The notes under the pieces were generated by a model. That model was not told the origin of the DNA. It saw only the letters and a program-made list of their open reading frames with translations, and ran no database searches. The position numbers and the translations under genes are program-made. From an uncultured Monoglobus sp. (GTDB lineage Bacteria; Bacillota; Clostridia; Monoglobales; Monoglobaceae): a stretch of 47,443 nt of DNA. Where the stretch lies: assembly GCA_947630505.1 (NCBI GenBank), contig CANRHV010000014.1, positions 1 to 47,443 of the forward strand. The letters run 5' to 3'. Positions 1 to 9,336 of the stretch are shown here, in pieces (positions within the stretch are counted from its first letter, which is position 1; each line of letters begins with the position of its first letter).

Positions 1-118
1 TTGCTATATTTTTATGCAAAAAAAGCAAAAACCTCGTAAAAATAGACATTTAAATCAAATTTATAATAAAATTAGGGATGTCTGCTTGACATTACCATAT
101 AAAATAGGAGGAGTTTAT

Positions 119-2278
119 ATGAAAAAGATTGTTTGTTTGGTATTGTCGGCGCTGCTCGCGATCTCGGTTATGCCGGTTTTCGCGGCGGACAGCGCGGGGC
201 TTGAGGCGGCGATCACAACGGCCAAGAGCCGAATCGATATTCCCGCGGAGCTTTCGGAGTTCTCAAGCAGCGTTTCCGCCGAAAGCGGCGGGATAACAAG
301 CTATCGGCTTCAGTGGGAGACCGCCGAGGGAGCCGAGACGCAAAAGAGGATCGAGACGACCGTGGACGGATTCGGCAATATTCTGCTGTACAACTACAGC
401 GTGTTTGGAAACTATTATACCGACAAGGCGTCTCTGCCCAAGCTTTCCGAATCCGAGGTGATCGCTGCGGCATATTCGCATCTTGCGAGGCTGAATCCCG
501 TGCTCGCTCCGGAGTTTGATCAAAACGGCGAGATCCTGCACGGCTACGACGTGAACTCGACAAGCGCGACGGTTCGCTTTAAGCGTTATGTAAACGGCTT
601 GCCGTTTTGCGGAAACTATATGGACATTACTCTCGGCAAGGATACCGGCGAGCTCGTTCAGCTGACGTCTTCGATGACATACGCCGAAAATATCGTCTCG
701 CCCGACGGAATTATAACGCCCGAGCAGGCGGCGGAAAAATTTAAGGCGCTGTCGCCCATGACCGCGAAGTACATAACCAAGTACGGCGGCGCGGACGAGG
801 ACGACGCGGCGGTTCTGGCGTATGAGCCGAAAAATTCCGACGAGATGATAGACGCCAAAACGGGAGAGGAATTCAAGCAGGATGTCGGCGGATATCAAAA
901 CGCCGGAGCCGCGTATGATACTGCGAGCGGCACATTTGCAGCTGAGGCCGCGGCGTACGGCGGAGGATTTACTCAGTCGGAGCTTGTTAACATGGAGCAG
1001 GTCGAGGGCCTGATGTCCGAGTCCGAGGCTCGGGCGGCTGTGGAGGCTATATCCGAGTTGCCACTTGAGGGCAAGGAGTTTTCGGGCTGCACCTTTGATT
1101 ATCTCGGAGGCAGCCGCAAGGACGACGGAACATTGACATACATCGCGAATCTGACCTATTCGCTGAGCGAGGTGCGCGGCGATATGAACGTGCGGGAGGA
1201 TACCTTCGTTTCAATAGACGCAAAAAGCGGAGAGCTTCTCGATATCAGCACGTTTAATAACACAAATAACGGCGCAGAAAAGCCGACTATTACCGAGGCG
1301 CGGGCGCTTGAGACCGCCAAGGCCTTTGCCGCCAAGTATGCGGCGGATGAGTACGCGAAGGCGGACTCCGACATTGAGGCTTCGGATTCAGCGGCTCCCG
1401 AGTCGGATTATTACAGAGACTATTGGTTTAATTTTTACCGTATGGAAAACGGGTACGAGTACCAAGACAACAAGCTTGGCATTACGGTCGACAAGGTCAG
1501 CGGAAAAATAAAGCAGTTTTCCAAGGATTGGAACGACGATATTGAGTTTGAATCGCCCGACGGAATGATCTCCGCCGATGAGGCGTTTTCGGCGCTCTCG
1601 GAGCAGCGCGGTATCGAGGCGCGGTATGCGATCAGGACCGACGAAAGCGGCGCAAAGAGCGCGCAGATCGTGTACGCTCTGCCGATAGGCAAAGCGAGTA
1701 TTGTTTCGGCCAAGAGCGGAAAGCTCTTGGACTACAACGGGACCGAGTATAAAGAGGACGAGGCGGCCGCCTCCGCGGACGATATAAGCGGACACTACGC
1801 CGAGACCGCGATAAGCGAGCTGCTTGAGAACGGAGTTATTTCTCTGCCCGAGGGCGAGACAAGCTTCCGCCCGAACGATGTTATAACCCAAAGCGAGCTG
1901 CTGGCGTTCGTGGCGGCGCTCGAGGGCGAGCACTATCCGATAACGCCGTATTACGAAAGAGGATTATACAAGTACGCCGCGGCCCGCGGAATAATAAAAA
2001 GCGGCGAGGCGCAAGACGAAAATCTGCCCTGCATACGCGAGGACGGACCCAAGTATATTATACGGGCGCTTGGCTATGAGGAAATAGCTCAAATGACCGA
2101 CATATTCGCGGCGGGATTTTCGGACAGCGCCGACATAACGCCCGGCATGGAGGGGTATATAGCCTTGGCGAAGGGATTTGGCATAGTCGGAGGCAACCCG
2201 GACAGCACCTTCGCACCGAAGGAGCCGCTAATAAGAGCCGACGCGGCGATAATGATATATAATTATTTGACGAAATAA
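119..2278 (+). CDS. secreted YcdB/PepSY-like protein with C-terminal SLH domains
   Basis: This 719-residue exported protein begins at an ATG preceded by AGGAGG; an in-frame ATG 35 codons upstream lacks a ribosome binding site. Residues 1-22 form a signal peptide ending VFA. The central part holds repeated segments of the YcdB/YcdC or PepSY type, in which phrases such as ITPEQAAEKF and VDKVSGKIKQF recur (family assignment by recognition). The last 165 residues look like S-layer homology modules: roughly 554-610 (ISGHYAETAISELLENGVI), a weaker one near 620-655, and 660-717 ending NPDSTFAPKEPLIRADA. SLH modules bind pyruvylated cell-wall polysaccharide, so the protein is probably held on the wall. 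YcdB/PepSY-like regions are often proposed to inhibit proteases or sense the envelope, but the role here is unknown. It appears monocistronic and ends at a terminator shared with the facing gene. Confidence 0.8.
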   Translation: MKKIVCLVLSALLAISVMPVFAADSAGLEAAITTAKSRIDIPAELSEFSSSVSAESGGITSYRLQWETAEGAETQKRIETTVDGFGNILLYNYSVFGNYYTDKASLPKLSESEVIAAAYSHLARLNPVLAPEFDQNGEILHGYDVNSTSATVRFKRYVNGLPFCGNYMDITLGKDTGELVQLTSSMTYAENIVSPDGIITPEQAAEKFKALSPMTAKYITKYGGADEDDAAVLAYEPKNSDEMIDAKTGEEFKQDVGGYQNAGAAYDTASGTFAAEAAAYGGGFTQSELVNMEQVEGLMSESEARAAVEAISELPLEGKEFSGCTFDYLGGSRKDDGTLTYIANLTYSLSEVRGDMNVREDTFVSIDAKSGELLDISTFNNTNNGAEKPTITEARALETAKAFAAKYAADEYAKADSDIEASDSAAPESDYYRDYWFNFYRMENGYEYQDNKLGITVDKVSGKIKQFSKDWNDDIEFESPDGMISADEAFSALSEQRGIEARYAIRTDESGAKSAQIVYALPIGKASIVSAKSGKLLDYNGTEYKEDEAAASADDISGHYAETAISELLENGVISLPEGETSFRPNDVITQSELLAFVAALEGEHYPITPYYERGLYKYAAARGIIKSGEAQDENLPCIREDGPKYIIRALGYEEIAQMTDIFAAGFSDSADITPGMEGYIALAKGFGIVGGNPDSTFAPKEPLIRADAAIMIYNYLTK

Positions 2279-2294
2279 AATTTGAGAATAAAAA

Positions 2295-2333
2295 GGCGTG
2301 TCAAGGAAAAAATTCTTTGACACGTCTTTTTTT
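2295..2333. terminator. bidirectional intrinsic terminator
   Basis: A stem of about 12 bp with G-T wobbles (GGCGTGTCAAGG against CTTTGACACGTC) is followed by a run of T on the plus strand and preceded by AAAA, so it also works on the minus strand. It separates the convergent SLH protein and lipoprotein genes. Confidence 0.8.
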
Positions 2334-4005
2334 ATTCAACGCTCATTCGGTTGTGCATCGGCGCGACGCAGCCCGTCAGGGTGGTGATCTCGATCACGGC
2401 GCTGTACGTCTTTCCGGGCTCCAGAGAGAACGCGATAGTGTCTCCGTATTCGTCGGGCTTCAGGCGCTCTTTGGGGTCGCTTTTCGAGTTCGGGTCCTCG
2501 GGCGGATCGTCGTCAAACTTTTTCATGATATAGGTCCCGCCGTCGCTTTGCGCTGTCTCTCCGCTCTCCGCGTCGGTCAGGCTGTAGCGGTATACCTGTC
2601 CCGCGATAGAGCTTAAATAAAAATTAAATTTGCGCGTCTTTGAGCCCGAGTTTTTCAGCCTGATCTCGTACCGCTCGGTGACGCCGAAGTTGCCCAGATT
2701 GCAGGCGTTGTATTTGTAAAAATCGTCGTCGCAGACCTCGCTGCCGCTCGGGTGCTTTATGTCCTTTATGTCGATATTGGGTTGAAATTTCGTCATGACC
2801 GGCACGCCGTATGACGCTATCTTTTCGCTTTGCTCAGTGTCATAGTTCCCGTAGTGCTTGGTGTGGAACGCGTCAAACTGCCAGATGTTGTTTTTCCACC
2901 CGTCGGGCACCTCCGAGCCGTACAGGCCCATTTTGGTGTCGTCGGCGTATTTAAGGCGCATAAGGTCGCTTTCGGCCGCGATCGGCAGGGGCTCGCGCCA
3001 GGTGTTCACGTTGGTGGCGAAAACTCCGTCGGGTATTGTGATACCCTCGGGCGCGCGGGAGTTTTTGACCGTTACGTGCACGGGGCCGCTCGGCGTCTTG
3101 TCGTTTATTTCATACTCAAAAGCCGCGGTCACGATCGGAGCGTTTTCGGCTATACCCTTATACTGGGGCTCGTTGTCGTACGGCCCTTTCAAAAGAGTTT
3201 TAAAATTGTTTTTGGCCGCCGCTTTGTCGGTGTAGGCCAGTGTGTCAAAATTCACCGTGCCGCTCAGCACCTCGAATTTCATCATCATCCACATCGGCTC
3301 GTTCCATCCGCCGTATCTGAAATGATTGATGTCGTTTTCGGTTATGTAGCTTTCAAAATCGCTCAGATACGCCGTTTCTCCCGCGGACAACTCGCGCTCG
3401 GCGCCGAGGCTGACGTATTTTTCGGTGTTAGGCGTTCTTGATTGATCCCGTATAACCGCGGGGCAGCCGTCGGCGTGGTCGGGCGCGATGCCCGCGCCGC
3501 AGGAGCAGCCGAATGTGCGCAGGTACTCGGGTATTGAAACCGGAGTGTTTGTATAATCTGCCCAGGCCTGGTTCCAGTCCCAGTTTTTGTCTATTCCCAG
3601 ATTCAATATCTTAAAGCTGCCGCTGCTTGAGGAAAACGCCGCGTCGTAGTAAAGGTCCGTCCAAAAGTCCACGGAGTAACCGCGATGGTGGTAGCTGAAC
3701 ACGGTGTATAGGCCCGGTGTCAGGTTTTCAAAATGTACTATGCTTGAAGGCGTCTCACCGTCAGCAAGATATTTGGCGTTGAGATGCTCGGGATTGTCAT
3801 CAAACAGATAGTATTCGGGCTTGCCTTCCGCGCTTTTTGTTTCGGCGACAAACTCGATCACCGGCGCGGTCGGGTCGAGGTCGTATTTTGCGGCTGTGGG
3901 CGGCGGCGTTGAGGCGGACGCCCGCGTGTCAGATGAGCATCCGAATTGAGTTATCAGCGCCGCGGCCGCCGCCAATAAGATCAATAATTTAAACGTGTTT
4001 TTCAT
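2332..4005 (-). CDS. putative lipoprotein of unknown function
   Basis: This 557-residue protein starts with a short charged N-terminus and a hydrophobic stretch (LLILLAAAAALI) leading to Cys23 in QFGCSS. That resembles a lipoprotein signal peptide with a weak lipobox (Gly at -1, Phe at -2). A Thr/Pro/Ala linker follows at about residues 27-40, then a large soluble extracellular domain rich in Tyr, Trp and Asp. Near residues 165-182 is a small cluster of three cysteines (GCSCGAGIAPDHADGC). I recognise no catalytic motif. The gene is separated from its left neighbour by a bidirectional terminator and is divergent from the dideoxysugar operon, with 226 bp between them. A cell-surface binding protein is plausible, but no function is claimed. 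Confidence 0.7.
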   Translation of the reverse strand: MKNTFKLLILLAAAAALITQFGCSSDTRASASTPPPTAAKYDLDPTAPVIEFVAETKSAEGKPEYYLFDDNPEHLNAKYLADGETPSSIVHFENLTPGLYTVFSYHHRGYSVDFWTDLYYDAAFSSSSGSFKILNLGIDKNWDWNQAWADYTNTPVSIPEYLRTFGCSCGAGIAPDHADGCPAVIRDQSRTPNTEKYVSLGAERELSAGETAYLSDFESYITENDINHFRYGGWNEPMWMMMKFEVLSGTVNFDTLAYTDKAAAKNNFKTLLKGPYDNEPQYKGIAENAPIVTAAFEYEINDKTPSGPVHVTVKNSRAPEGITIPDGVFATNVNTWREPLPIAAESDLMRLKYADDTKMGLYGSEVPDGWKNNIWQFDAFHTKHYGNYDTEQSEKIASYGVPVMTKFQPNIDIKDIKHPSGSEVCDDDFYKYNACNLGNFGVTERYEIRLKNSGSKTRKFNFYLSSIAGQVYRYSLTDAESGETAQSDGGTYIMKKFDDDPPEDPNSKSDPKERLKPDEYGDTIAFSLEPGKTYSAVIEITTLTGCVAPMHNRMSVE

Positions 4006-4148
4006 ACTATTGCTCCGATTATTATAAACTTATCAAATTGTAAAAATTTGCTCACATTATATAATATTAGACGATCGAGCGGCTCATTTTGTTCCCGACT
4101 TTTCAAATTATTTAAAATTATTACGCTGTTCTTTGGTATATTTCGGGC

Positions 4149-4177
4149 TTGACATACAAACAGCTATGTTGTAAAAT
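4149..4177 (+). promoter_or_regulatory. sigma-A promoter of the CDP-dideoxysugar operon
   Basis: TTGACA at 4149-4154, a 17-bp spacer, and TAAAAT at 4172-4177 place a start site near 4184, about 48 nt before rfbF. The rest of the 4006-4231 intergenic region is AT-rich; nothing else stands out. Confidence 0.75.
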
Positions 4178-4231
4178 ATATATGATATTCTACCGACATT
4201 TGACATTTTTCGAGAATAAAGGAGAACTACT

Positions 4232-5008
4232 ATGAAAGTGGTAATTTTAGCCGGAGGACTGGGCACGAGAATCTCGGAGGAGAGCCATCTGCGCCCGAAG
4301 CCGATGATAGAGATCGGAGGTATGCCGATCTTGTGGCACATAATGAAGGAGTATTCGCATTACGGATACAACGACTTTATAATTTGCGCCGGATACAAGC
4401 AGTATGTGATAAAAGAGTATTTCGCCGATTACTATCTGCACAGAAGCGATGTGACCTTTGATTTCAGCCGCGAGAATAAGATGATCATTCATAATAACGT
4501 GGCGGAGCCCTGGAAGGTGACTATCGTTGACACGGGTCTTCATACCATGACCGGCGGCAGGGTGAAGCGTGTTCGCGACTATATCGGTGAGGAGACCTTT
4601 ATGCTGACCTACGGCGACGGTCTGTGTGATATTGATATAAACAAGCTTGTGGAGTTCCACAAGAGCCATGGCAAAATCGCCACTATTACAGCTATTGACT
4701 TAAATCAGCGTTTCGGCGTGCTGGAGATCGCGAAGTCCGGACTGGTAAAGGCCTTCCGCGAGAAGGATGAGGAGGACGGAGACGTGATAAACGGCGGCTA
4801 TATGGTTTTGGAGCCCAAGGTGTTTGATTACATCGAGGGCAGCCGCACGGTGTTTGAGAAGGAGCCGATGGAGCGGCTCGCCAGAGAGGGCGAGATGATG
4901 GCCTACAGACACGATGGATTTTGGCGCTGCATGGACACCCAACGAGACAAGATGGTTCTTGAGAAGATGTGGGAGGAAGGCAACGCGCCCTGGAAGGTTT
5001 GGTATTGA
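4232..5008 (+). CDS. rfbF: glucose-1-phosphate cytidylyltransferase
   Basis: It makes CDP-glucose from CTP and glucose-1-phosphate, the entry step to CDP-3,6-dideoxyhexoses. The 258-residue protein matches the family length of about 257. The N-terminal nucleotide-binding signature (VVILAGGLGTR then RPKPMIEIGG) and the stretch WHIMKEYSHYGYNDFIICAGYKQYVIKEYF are characteristic of RfbF; the C-terminal part has DGFWRCMDTQRD. The ATG is preceded by GGAG at good spacing and by a consensus promoter. It is the first gene of a five-gene operon (rfbF, rfbG, rfbH, glycosyltransferase, epimerase/reductase). The following gene starts 8 bp after its stop. Confidence 0.95.
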   Translation: MKVVILAGGLGTRISEESHLRPKPMIEIGGMPILWHIMKEYSHYGYNDFIICAGYKQYVIKEYFADYYLHRSDVTFDFSRENKMIIHNNVAEPWKVTIVDTGLHTMTGGRVKRVRDYIGEETFMLTYGDGLCDIDINKLVEFHKSHGKIATITAIDLNQRFGVLEIAKSGLVKAFREKDEEDGDVINGGYMVLEPKVFDYIEGSRTVFEKEPMERLAREGEMMAYRHDGFWRCMDTQRDKMVLEKMWEEGNAPWKVWY

Positions 5009-5016
5009 TTATTAAT

Positions 5017-6078
5017 ATGAAATTTGACATTGATTTTTATAAAAACAAAAAGGTTTTTGTAACCGGACATACCGGCTTTAAGGGCAGCTGGCTGTGCAAA
5101 ATACTGACGATGGCCGGAGCCGACGTGACAGGATACGCCCTTGAGCCTCCCACCGAGCCTTCGCTGTTTGAATTGGCGGACATCGGGAGCGGAATTAAGT
5201 CGGTTATCGGAGACATACGGGATTTTGACGGGCTTAAAGCCGCGTTTGATAAGGCGCGGCCCGAGATCGTGCTGCATCTGGCGGCGCAGCCCATAGTTCT
5301 TGAGAGCTACAAAAACCCGAGATACACCTACGAGACCAACGTTATGGGAACGGTCAATATATTGGAGTGCGTCAGAAACTCGGACAGCGTGAAATCATTT
5401 TTAAACGTCACCACCGACAAGGTCTACAAAAACAATGAGTGGTGCTGGGGCTACAGAGAGGACGAGCCCCTGGACGGCTTTGACCCGTACTCTAACAGCA
5501 AGTCCTGCTCGGAGCTTGTGACCCACAGCTATAAGGACAGCTTTTTTGAGAGAGGCGCCGCGATATCGACCGCTAGAGCGGGCAACGTTATAGGCGGAGG
5601 AGACTTCGCGAAAAACAGGATAATTCCCGACTGCGTGCGCGCGGCGGAAAAGGGCGAGAATATAATCGTCCGCAACCCCGCTTCCACGCGGCCTTATCAG
5701 CATGTGCTTGAGCCGCTTTTCGCCTATCTGATGATAGCCGAAAAGCAGTATGAAAACCGCGGATATTCCGGATACTATAACGTGGGGCCCGACGAGCGCG
5801 ACTGCGTTGACACCGCGGCGATCGTCAATATGTTCTGCGAGAAATGGGGCGGTATCTCATGGATAAGCGCCGCGCCGAAGGACGCGCCTCATGAGGCGAA
5901 TTTCCTTAAGCTTGACTGCTCGAAGCTGAAGAGTGTTTTCGGCTGGAGACCCCGCTGGCGCGTGGCCGAGGCGGTTGAAAAAACCGTTGAGTGGACGCGG
6001 GTTTACCTGGGCGGCGGCAGCGCCGATGATATAGATAAAATAATGCAAAAACAGATAATCGAATATATGAGAGGATAA
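5017..6078 (+). CDS. rfbG: CDP-glucose 4,6-dehydratase
   Basis: This short-chain dehydrogenase/reductase enzyme converts CDP-glucose to CDP-4-keto-6-deoxyglucose. I chose the ATG at 5017 (353 residues, near the usual ~356), since the upstream in-frame ATG at 4969 lies inside rfbF. The NAD-binding motif GHTGFKG occupies residues 17-23, the catalytic Tyr158 and Lys162 lie in PYSNSKSCSE, and ARAGNVIGGGDFAKNRIIPD is diagnostic of the CDP-glucose dehydratase branch. No strong ribosome binding site precedes the start, so translational coupling to rfbF is likely. It stands directly before rfbH, which uses its product. Confidence 0.93.
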   Translation: MKFDIDFYKNKKVFVTGHTGFKGSWLCKILTMAGADVTGYALEPPTEPSLFELADIGSGIKSVIGDIRDFDGLKAAFDKARPEIVLHLAAQPIVLESYKNPRYTYETNVMGTVNILECVRNSDSVKSFLNVTTDKVYKNNEWCWGYREDEPLDGFDPYSNSKSCSELVTHSYKDSFFERGAAISTARAGNVIGGGDFAKNRIIPDCVRAAEKGENIIVRNPASTRPYQHVLEPLFAYLMIAEKQYENRGYSGYYNVGPDERDCVDTAAIVNMFCEKWGGISWISAAPKDAPHEANFLKLDCSKLKSVFGWRPRWRVAEAVEKTVEWTRVYLGGGSADDIDKIMQKQIIEYMRG

Positions 6079-6082
6079 AACA

Positions 6083-7429
6083 ATGTTTGAAAATACCGAC
6101 GAAAAGCAGGCGAGGCAGCAGATACTCGAAATGGTTGACGAATACTGCAAGATGTTTCACCTGAAAAAGAAAGATTTTGAGGAGGGCGACCGCATACCCT
6201 ACGCTTCGAGAGTTTATGATTCCGATGAGATGGTGAATCTGGTTGACAGCTCGCTTGAGTTTTGGCTGACCTCGGGCAGATATACCGATGAGTTCGAGGA
6301 AAAGCTCGCGGAATATTTAGGCGTTAAATACTGCGCGCTGGTGAATTCGGGCTCAAGCGCGAACCTGACCGCGTTTATGACGCTGACCTCGCCGCTTCTG
6401 GGCGAAAGGGCGGTAAAGCGCGGCGATGAGATAATAACCGTCGCGGCGGGATTCCCGACGACCGTGACGCCGATCCTCCAGTACGGAGCTGTGCCCGTGT
6501 TTGTGGACGTCACGATCCCGCAGTACAACATAGACGTGACAAAGCTTGAGGACGCGCTTTCGGACAAGACCAAGGCTGTCATGATTGCCCATACTTTAGG
6601 CAACCCGTTTGACATAGCGGCGGTCAAGGCGTTTTGCGATCGACACAACCTTTGGTTGGTGGAGGACAACTGCGATGCTCTGGGCTCGCAATATACCATA
6701 GACGGCGAGAAGCGTTTCACGGGCACGATAGGCGACATCGGAACATCGAGCTTCTATCCTCCGCACCACATGACGATGGGCGAGGGCGGAGCGGTTTACA
6801 CAAACGATCCGCTGCTGGCGAAAATTATAAAGTCAATGCGCGACTGGGGCAGAGACTGCGTGTGCAAGTCGGGCATGGACAATATGTGCGGCCACCGCTT
6901 TGACAGACAGTATGGCGAGCTGCCTCTCGGATACGACCATAAATACGTGTACTCCCACTTCGGATATAATCTCAAGGCCACCGATCTGCAGGCGGCGATA
7001 GGCTGCGCGCAGCTGAAAAAATTTCCGTCATTCGTGGAAAGGAGAAAGCATAATTTCGCAAGGCTTCATAAAATTTTGGAGCCGATAAGCGACAGGGTGA
7101 TACTGCCCGAGGAGTGCGAGAACTCGGACCCCAGCTGGTTCGGATTTTTGATAACCTGCAAAGAGGGCGTCGACAGAAACAGCGTTGTGCGCTATGTGGA
7201 GCAAAAGGGCGTTCAGACCCGAATGCTGTTCGCGGGCAACCTTACCAAGCACCCCTGCTTTGACGAGCTCAGAAAGTCCGGAGAGGGCTACAGAGTGGTC
7301 GGAGGGCTCGAAAATACCGACAGAATAATGAACGACACATTCTGGGTAGGCGTGTACCCCGGCATGACCGATGAAATGATTGACTACATGGGACGCGTGA
7401 TCATTGAGGCGATTCGTAAAGGAGAATAG
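6083..7429 (+). CDS. rfbH: CDP-6-deoxy-4-keto-glucose 3-dehydrase (E1)
   Basis: E1 is a PMP-dependent, [2Fe-2S] enzyme of the DegT/DnrJ/EryC1 aminotransferase fold that removes the C3 hydroxyl of CDP-4-keto-6-deoxyglucose. The 448-residue length fits the family. The usual Schiff-base lysine is replaced by histidine (His-His at 228-229, in PPHHMTMGEGG), the hallmark of E1 dehydrases. The cysteine cluster DCVCKSGMDNMCGHRF matches the iron-sulfur ligand region. Family knowledge says E1 needs an NADH-dependent iron-sulfur flavoprotein reductase (E3, ascD/ddhD); none is encoded in this window, so it must be elsewhere or be replaced by another donor. The gene follows rfbG by 4 bp. Confidence 0.93.
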   Translation: MFENTDEKQARQQILEMVDEYCKMFHLKKKDFEEGDRIPYASRVYDSDEMVNLVDSSLEFWLTSGRYTDEFEEKLAEYLGVKYCALVNSGSSANLTAFMTLTSPLLGERAVKRGDEIITVAAGFPTTVTPILQYGAVPVFVDVTIPQYNIDVTKLEDALSDKTKAVMIAHTLGNPFDIAAVKAFCDRHNLWLVEDNCDALGSQYTIDGEKRFTGTIGDIGTSSFYPPHHMTMGEGGAVYTNDPLLAKIIKSMRDWGRDCVCKSGMDNMCGHRFDRQYGELPLGYDHKYVYSHFGYNLKATDLQAAIGCAQLKKFPSFVERRKHNFARLHKILEPISDRVILPEECENSDPSWFGFLITCKEGVDRNSVVRYVEQKGVQTRMLFAGNLTKHPCFDELRKSGEGYRVVGGLENTDRIMNDTFWVGVYPGMTDEMIDYMGRVIIEAIRKGE

Positions 7430-7431
7430 TT

Positions 7432-8385
7432 ATGAAAAAAATTTCCGTGCTTATTCCCTGCTATAATGAGGAACAGAACGTTGTTCCTCTGAGCAAAGCG
7501 ATCATTGAGCAGTTCGAGCGGCATTTGGGCGGCTACGACTACGAGATCGTGTTTATAGACAACGATTCGCGGGACAGCACCAGGGCGCTGCTGGCGGGCT
7601 TATGCGCCGATAATAAAAAGATCAAGGCTATCTTCAACGCCAAGAATTTCGGTCAGTTCAACTCGCCCTACTACGGTATGTGCCAGACCACGGGCGACTG
7701 CACGATACTCATGTGCGCCGACTTTCAGGACCCGCCCGAGATAATTCCGAGGCTTGTTAAGGAATGGGAGAACGGCTATAAAATAGTCAGCGCGATAAAA
7801 AGCTCCAGCCGCGAGAATCCTTTTATCAGATTTTTGCGCACCTGCTACTACAAGGTGATCAAAAAGATGTCCGACGTGGAGCAGATCGAGCATTTCACGG
7901 GCACGGGTCTTTATGACAAGACATTTATCGACGTGCTGAGAAACTTAGACGATTCCGAGCCGTTTCTGCGCGGTATCGTGGCGGAGCTCGGCTTCAAGCG
8001 CAAGGACATAGAATACGAGCAGCAGCAGAGGCGGGCGGGCAAGACCAGCAACGGTTTTTACAGTCTGTACGACGCGGCGATGCTAAGCTTCACCTCCTAC
8101 ACCAAGATCGGTCTCAGGCTCGCCACCATGTCGGGCTTTGTGATCTCAATACTGAGCATAGGCGTGGCGTTCGCTTATCTGATAATGAAACTTGTGCATT
8201 GGCAGAACTTCCCGCTCGGCAACGCTCCGATACTGATAGGCGTGTTTGTGCTTGGCGGTATACAGCTTTTCTTTATAGGACTTTTGGGCGAGTATATACT
8301 CAACATAAATAAACGAATAATGCACCGACCGTTGGTTATAGAAGAAAAGCGGCTTAATTTTGACGACGAGGAGGCCGCACAATGA
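7432..8385 (+). CDS. family 2 glycosyltransferase with two C-terminal membrane helices
   Basis: This 317-residue protein has the GT2 fold of the DPM1/GtrB/ArnC type. ISVLIPCYNEEQNV opens the nucleotide-sugar domain, FIDNDSRDST and CADFQDPPEI carry the acidic metal- and nucleotide-binding residues, and KRKDIEYEQQQRRAGKTS is the usual region before the membrane part. Two hydrophobic helices lie at about residues 228-252 and 265-290. Such enzymes typically transfer a sugar onto undecaprenyl phosphate or build a surface glycan at the inner membrane face. The donor is unknown; the operon suggests a CDP-sugar product or its glycan. Start is ATG with GGAG upstream, 2 bp after rfbH; the end overlaps the next gene by 4 bp (ATGA). 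Confidence 0.85.
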   Translation: MKKISVLIPCYNEEQNVVPLSKAIIEQFERHLGGYDYEIVFIDNDSRDSTRALLAGLCADNKKIKAIFNAKNFGQFNSPYYGMCQTTGDCTILMCADFQDPPEIIPRLVKEWENGYKIVSAIKSSSRENPFIRFLRTCYYKVIKKMSDVEQIEHFTGTGLYDKTFIDVLRNLDDSEPFLRGIVAELGFKRKDIEYEQQQRRAGKTSNGFYSLYDAAMLSFTSYTKIGLRLATMSGFVISILSIGVAFAYLIMKLVHWQNFPLGNAPILIGVFVLGGIQLFFIGLLGEYILNINKRIMHRPLVIEEKRLNFDDEEAAQ

Positions 8386-9299
8386 AAACTGCGGTTATAA
8401 CCGGAGCGACCGGAATGTTGGGAGCGGCGCTGACGCGCAAGCTGACCCGCGAGGGATACAGGGTATACGCGGTCGCGCGGCCGGGCTCAAACAGGCTGAA
8501 TAATATTCCGGCGCATGACAGCGTTATTCGCGTGGAGTGCGATCTGTCGGGATTGAGTGAACTTAAAAATCTTATTCATAAAAAATGCGGCGCGTTTTTC
8601 CATTTTGGATGGGGCGGCACGTTTGGCGCGGCCAGAAACGATTTGGACGCACAGATAAACAACATTAAATATACCCTTGACGCGGTCAAAGCGGCTAAAG
8701 ACTTAGGCTGCGAGGTATTTCTCGGAGCCGGTTCCCAGGCGGAATACGGCCGATGTGACGGCGTGATCTCGCCCGATACGCCCGCAAATCCCGAAAACGG
8801 TTACGGCATCGCGAAGCTGTGCGCCGGCCAAATGTCAAGGCTGCTGTGCGAAAACCTCGGGATAAGGCATATCTGGTGCAGGATTTTCAGCGTGTACGGC
8901 CCCAATGACGGAGAGAACACCATGGTCTCGGCTGCTTTAAGAAAACTGCTTATGGGCGAGCGCCCGTCCTGCACAAAGGGCGAGCAGATGTGGGATTATC
9001 TATATTGCGGTGACGCGGCCGAGGCGTTTTATCTGGCGGCGGAAAAGGGCAAAAACGGAGCGGTCTATTGCGTCGGCAGCGGCAAGGCGCGGCCTTTAAA
9101 AGAATATATAGAGACGATGCGCGATATCGCGAGCCCCAAAACCGAGATCGGATTCGGAGAAGTGCCGTACGCCGAAAAGCAGGTGATGTATCTTTGCGCC
9201 GATATTGAATCGCTCAGATGCGACACCGGCTTTGAGCCGAAAACGCCTTTCGAGGAAGGGATCAAAATAACCGCCGATCATATTTCAAAAAATTTGTAA
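8382..9299 (+). CDS. NAD(P)-dependent epimerase/reductase for a CDP-deoxyhexose
   Basis: This 305-residue extended short-chain dehydrogenase has the Rossmann motif GATGMLG (8-14) and catalytic Tyr141/Lys145 in NGYGIAKLCAG. It ends the rfb operon and overlaps the glycosyltransferase by 4 bp. In known pathways the gene after rfbH encodes the last step: CDP-abequose or CDP-paratose synthase (RfbJ, RfbS), or the reductase of a branched sugar (YerK in yersiniose synthesis). Sequence reading alone cannot tell these apart, so I give no symbol. A strong hairpin terminator follows at 9306-9330. Confidence 0.85.
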   Translation: MKTAVITGATGMLGAALTRKLTREGYRVYAVARPGSNRLNNIPAHDSVIRVECDLSGLSELKNLIHKKCGAFFHFGWGGTFGAARNDLDAQINNIKYTLDAVKAAKDLGCEVFLGAGSQAEYGRCDGVISPDTPANPENGYGIAKLCAGQMSRLLCENLGIRHIWCRIFSVYGPNDGENTMVSAALRKLLMGERPSCTKGEQMWDYLYCGDAAEAFYLAAEKGKNGAVYCVGSGKARPLKEYIETMRDIASPKTEIGFGEVPYAEKQVMYLCADIESLRCDTGFEPKTPFEEGIKITADHISKNL

Positions 9300-9305
9300 T
9301 TTATT

Positions 9306-9330
9306 GCGCCCGCCAAATTTCGGCGGGCGC
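9306..9330. terminator. convergent hairpin terminator
   Basis: A perfect 9-bp GC stem (GCGCCCGCC / GGCGGGCGC) with loop AAATTTC lies between the ends of the rfb operon and the facing TPP-enzyme gene. Downstream T-richness is modest (TTAGCTTTATT). Confidence 0.75.
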
Positions 9331-9336
9331 TTAGCT

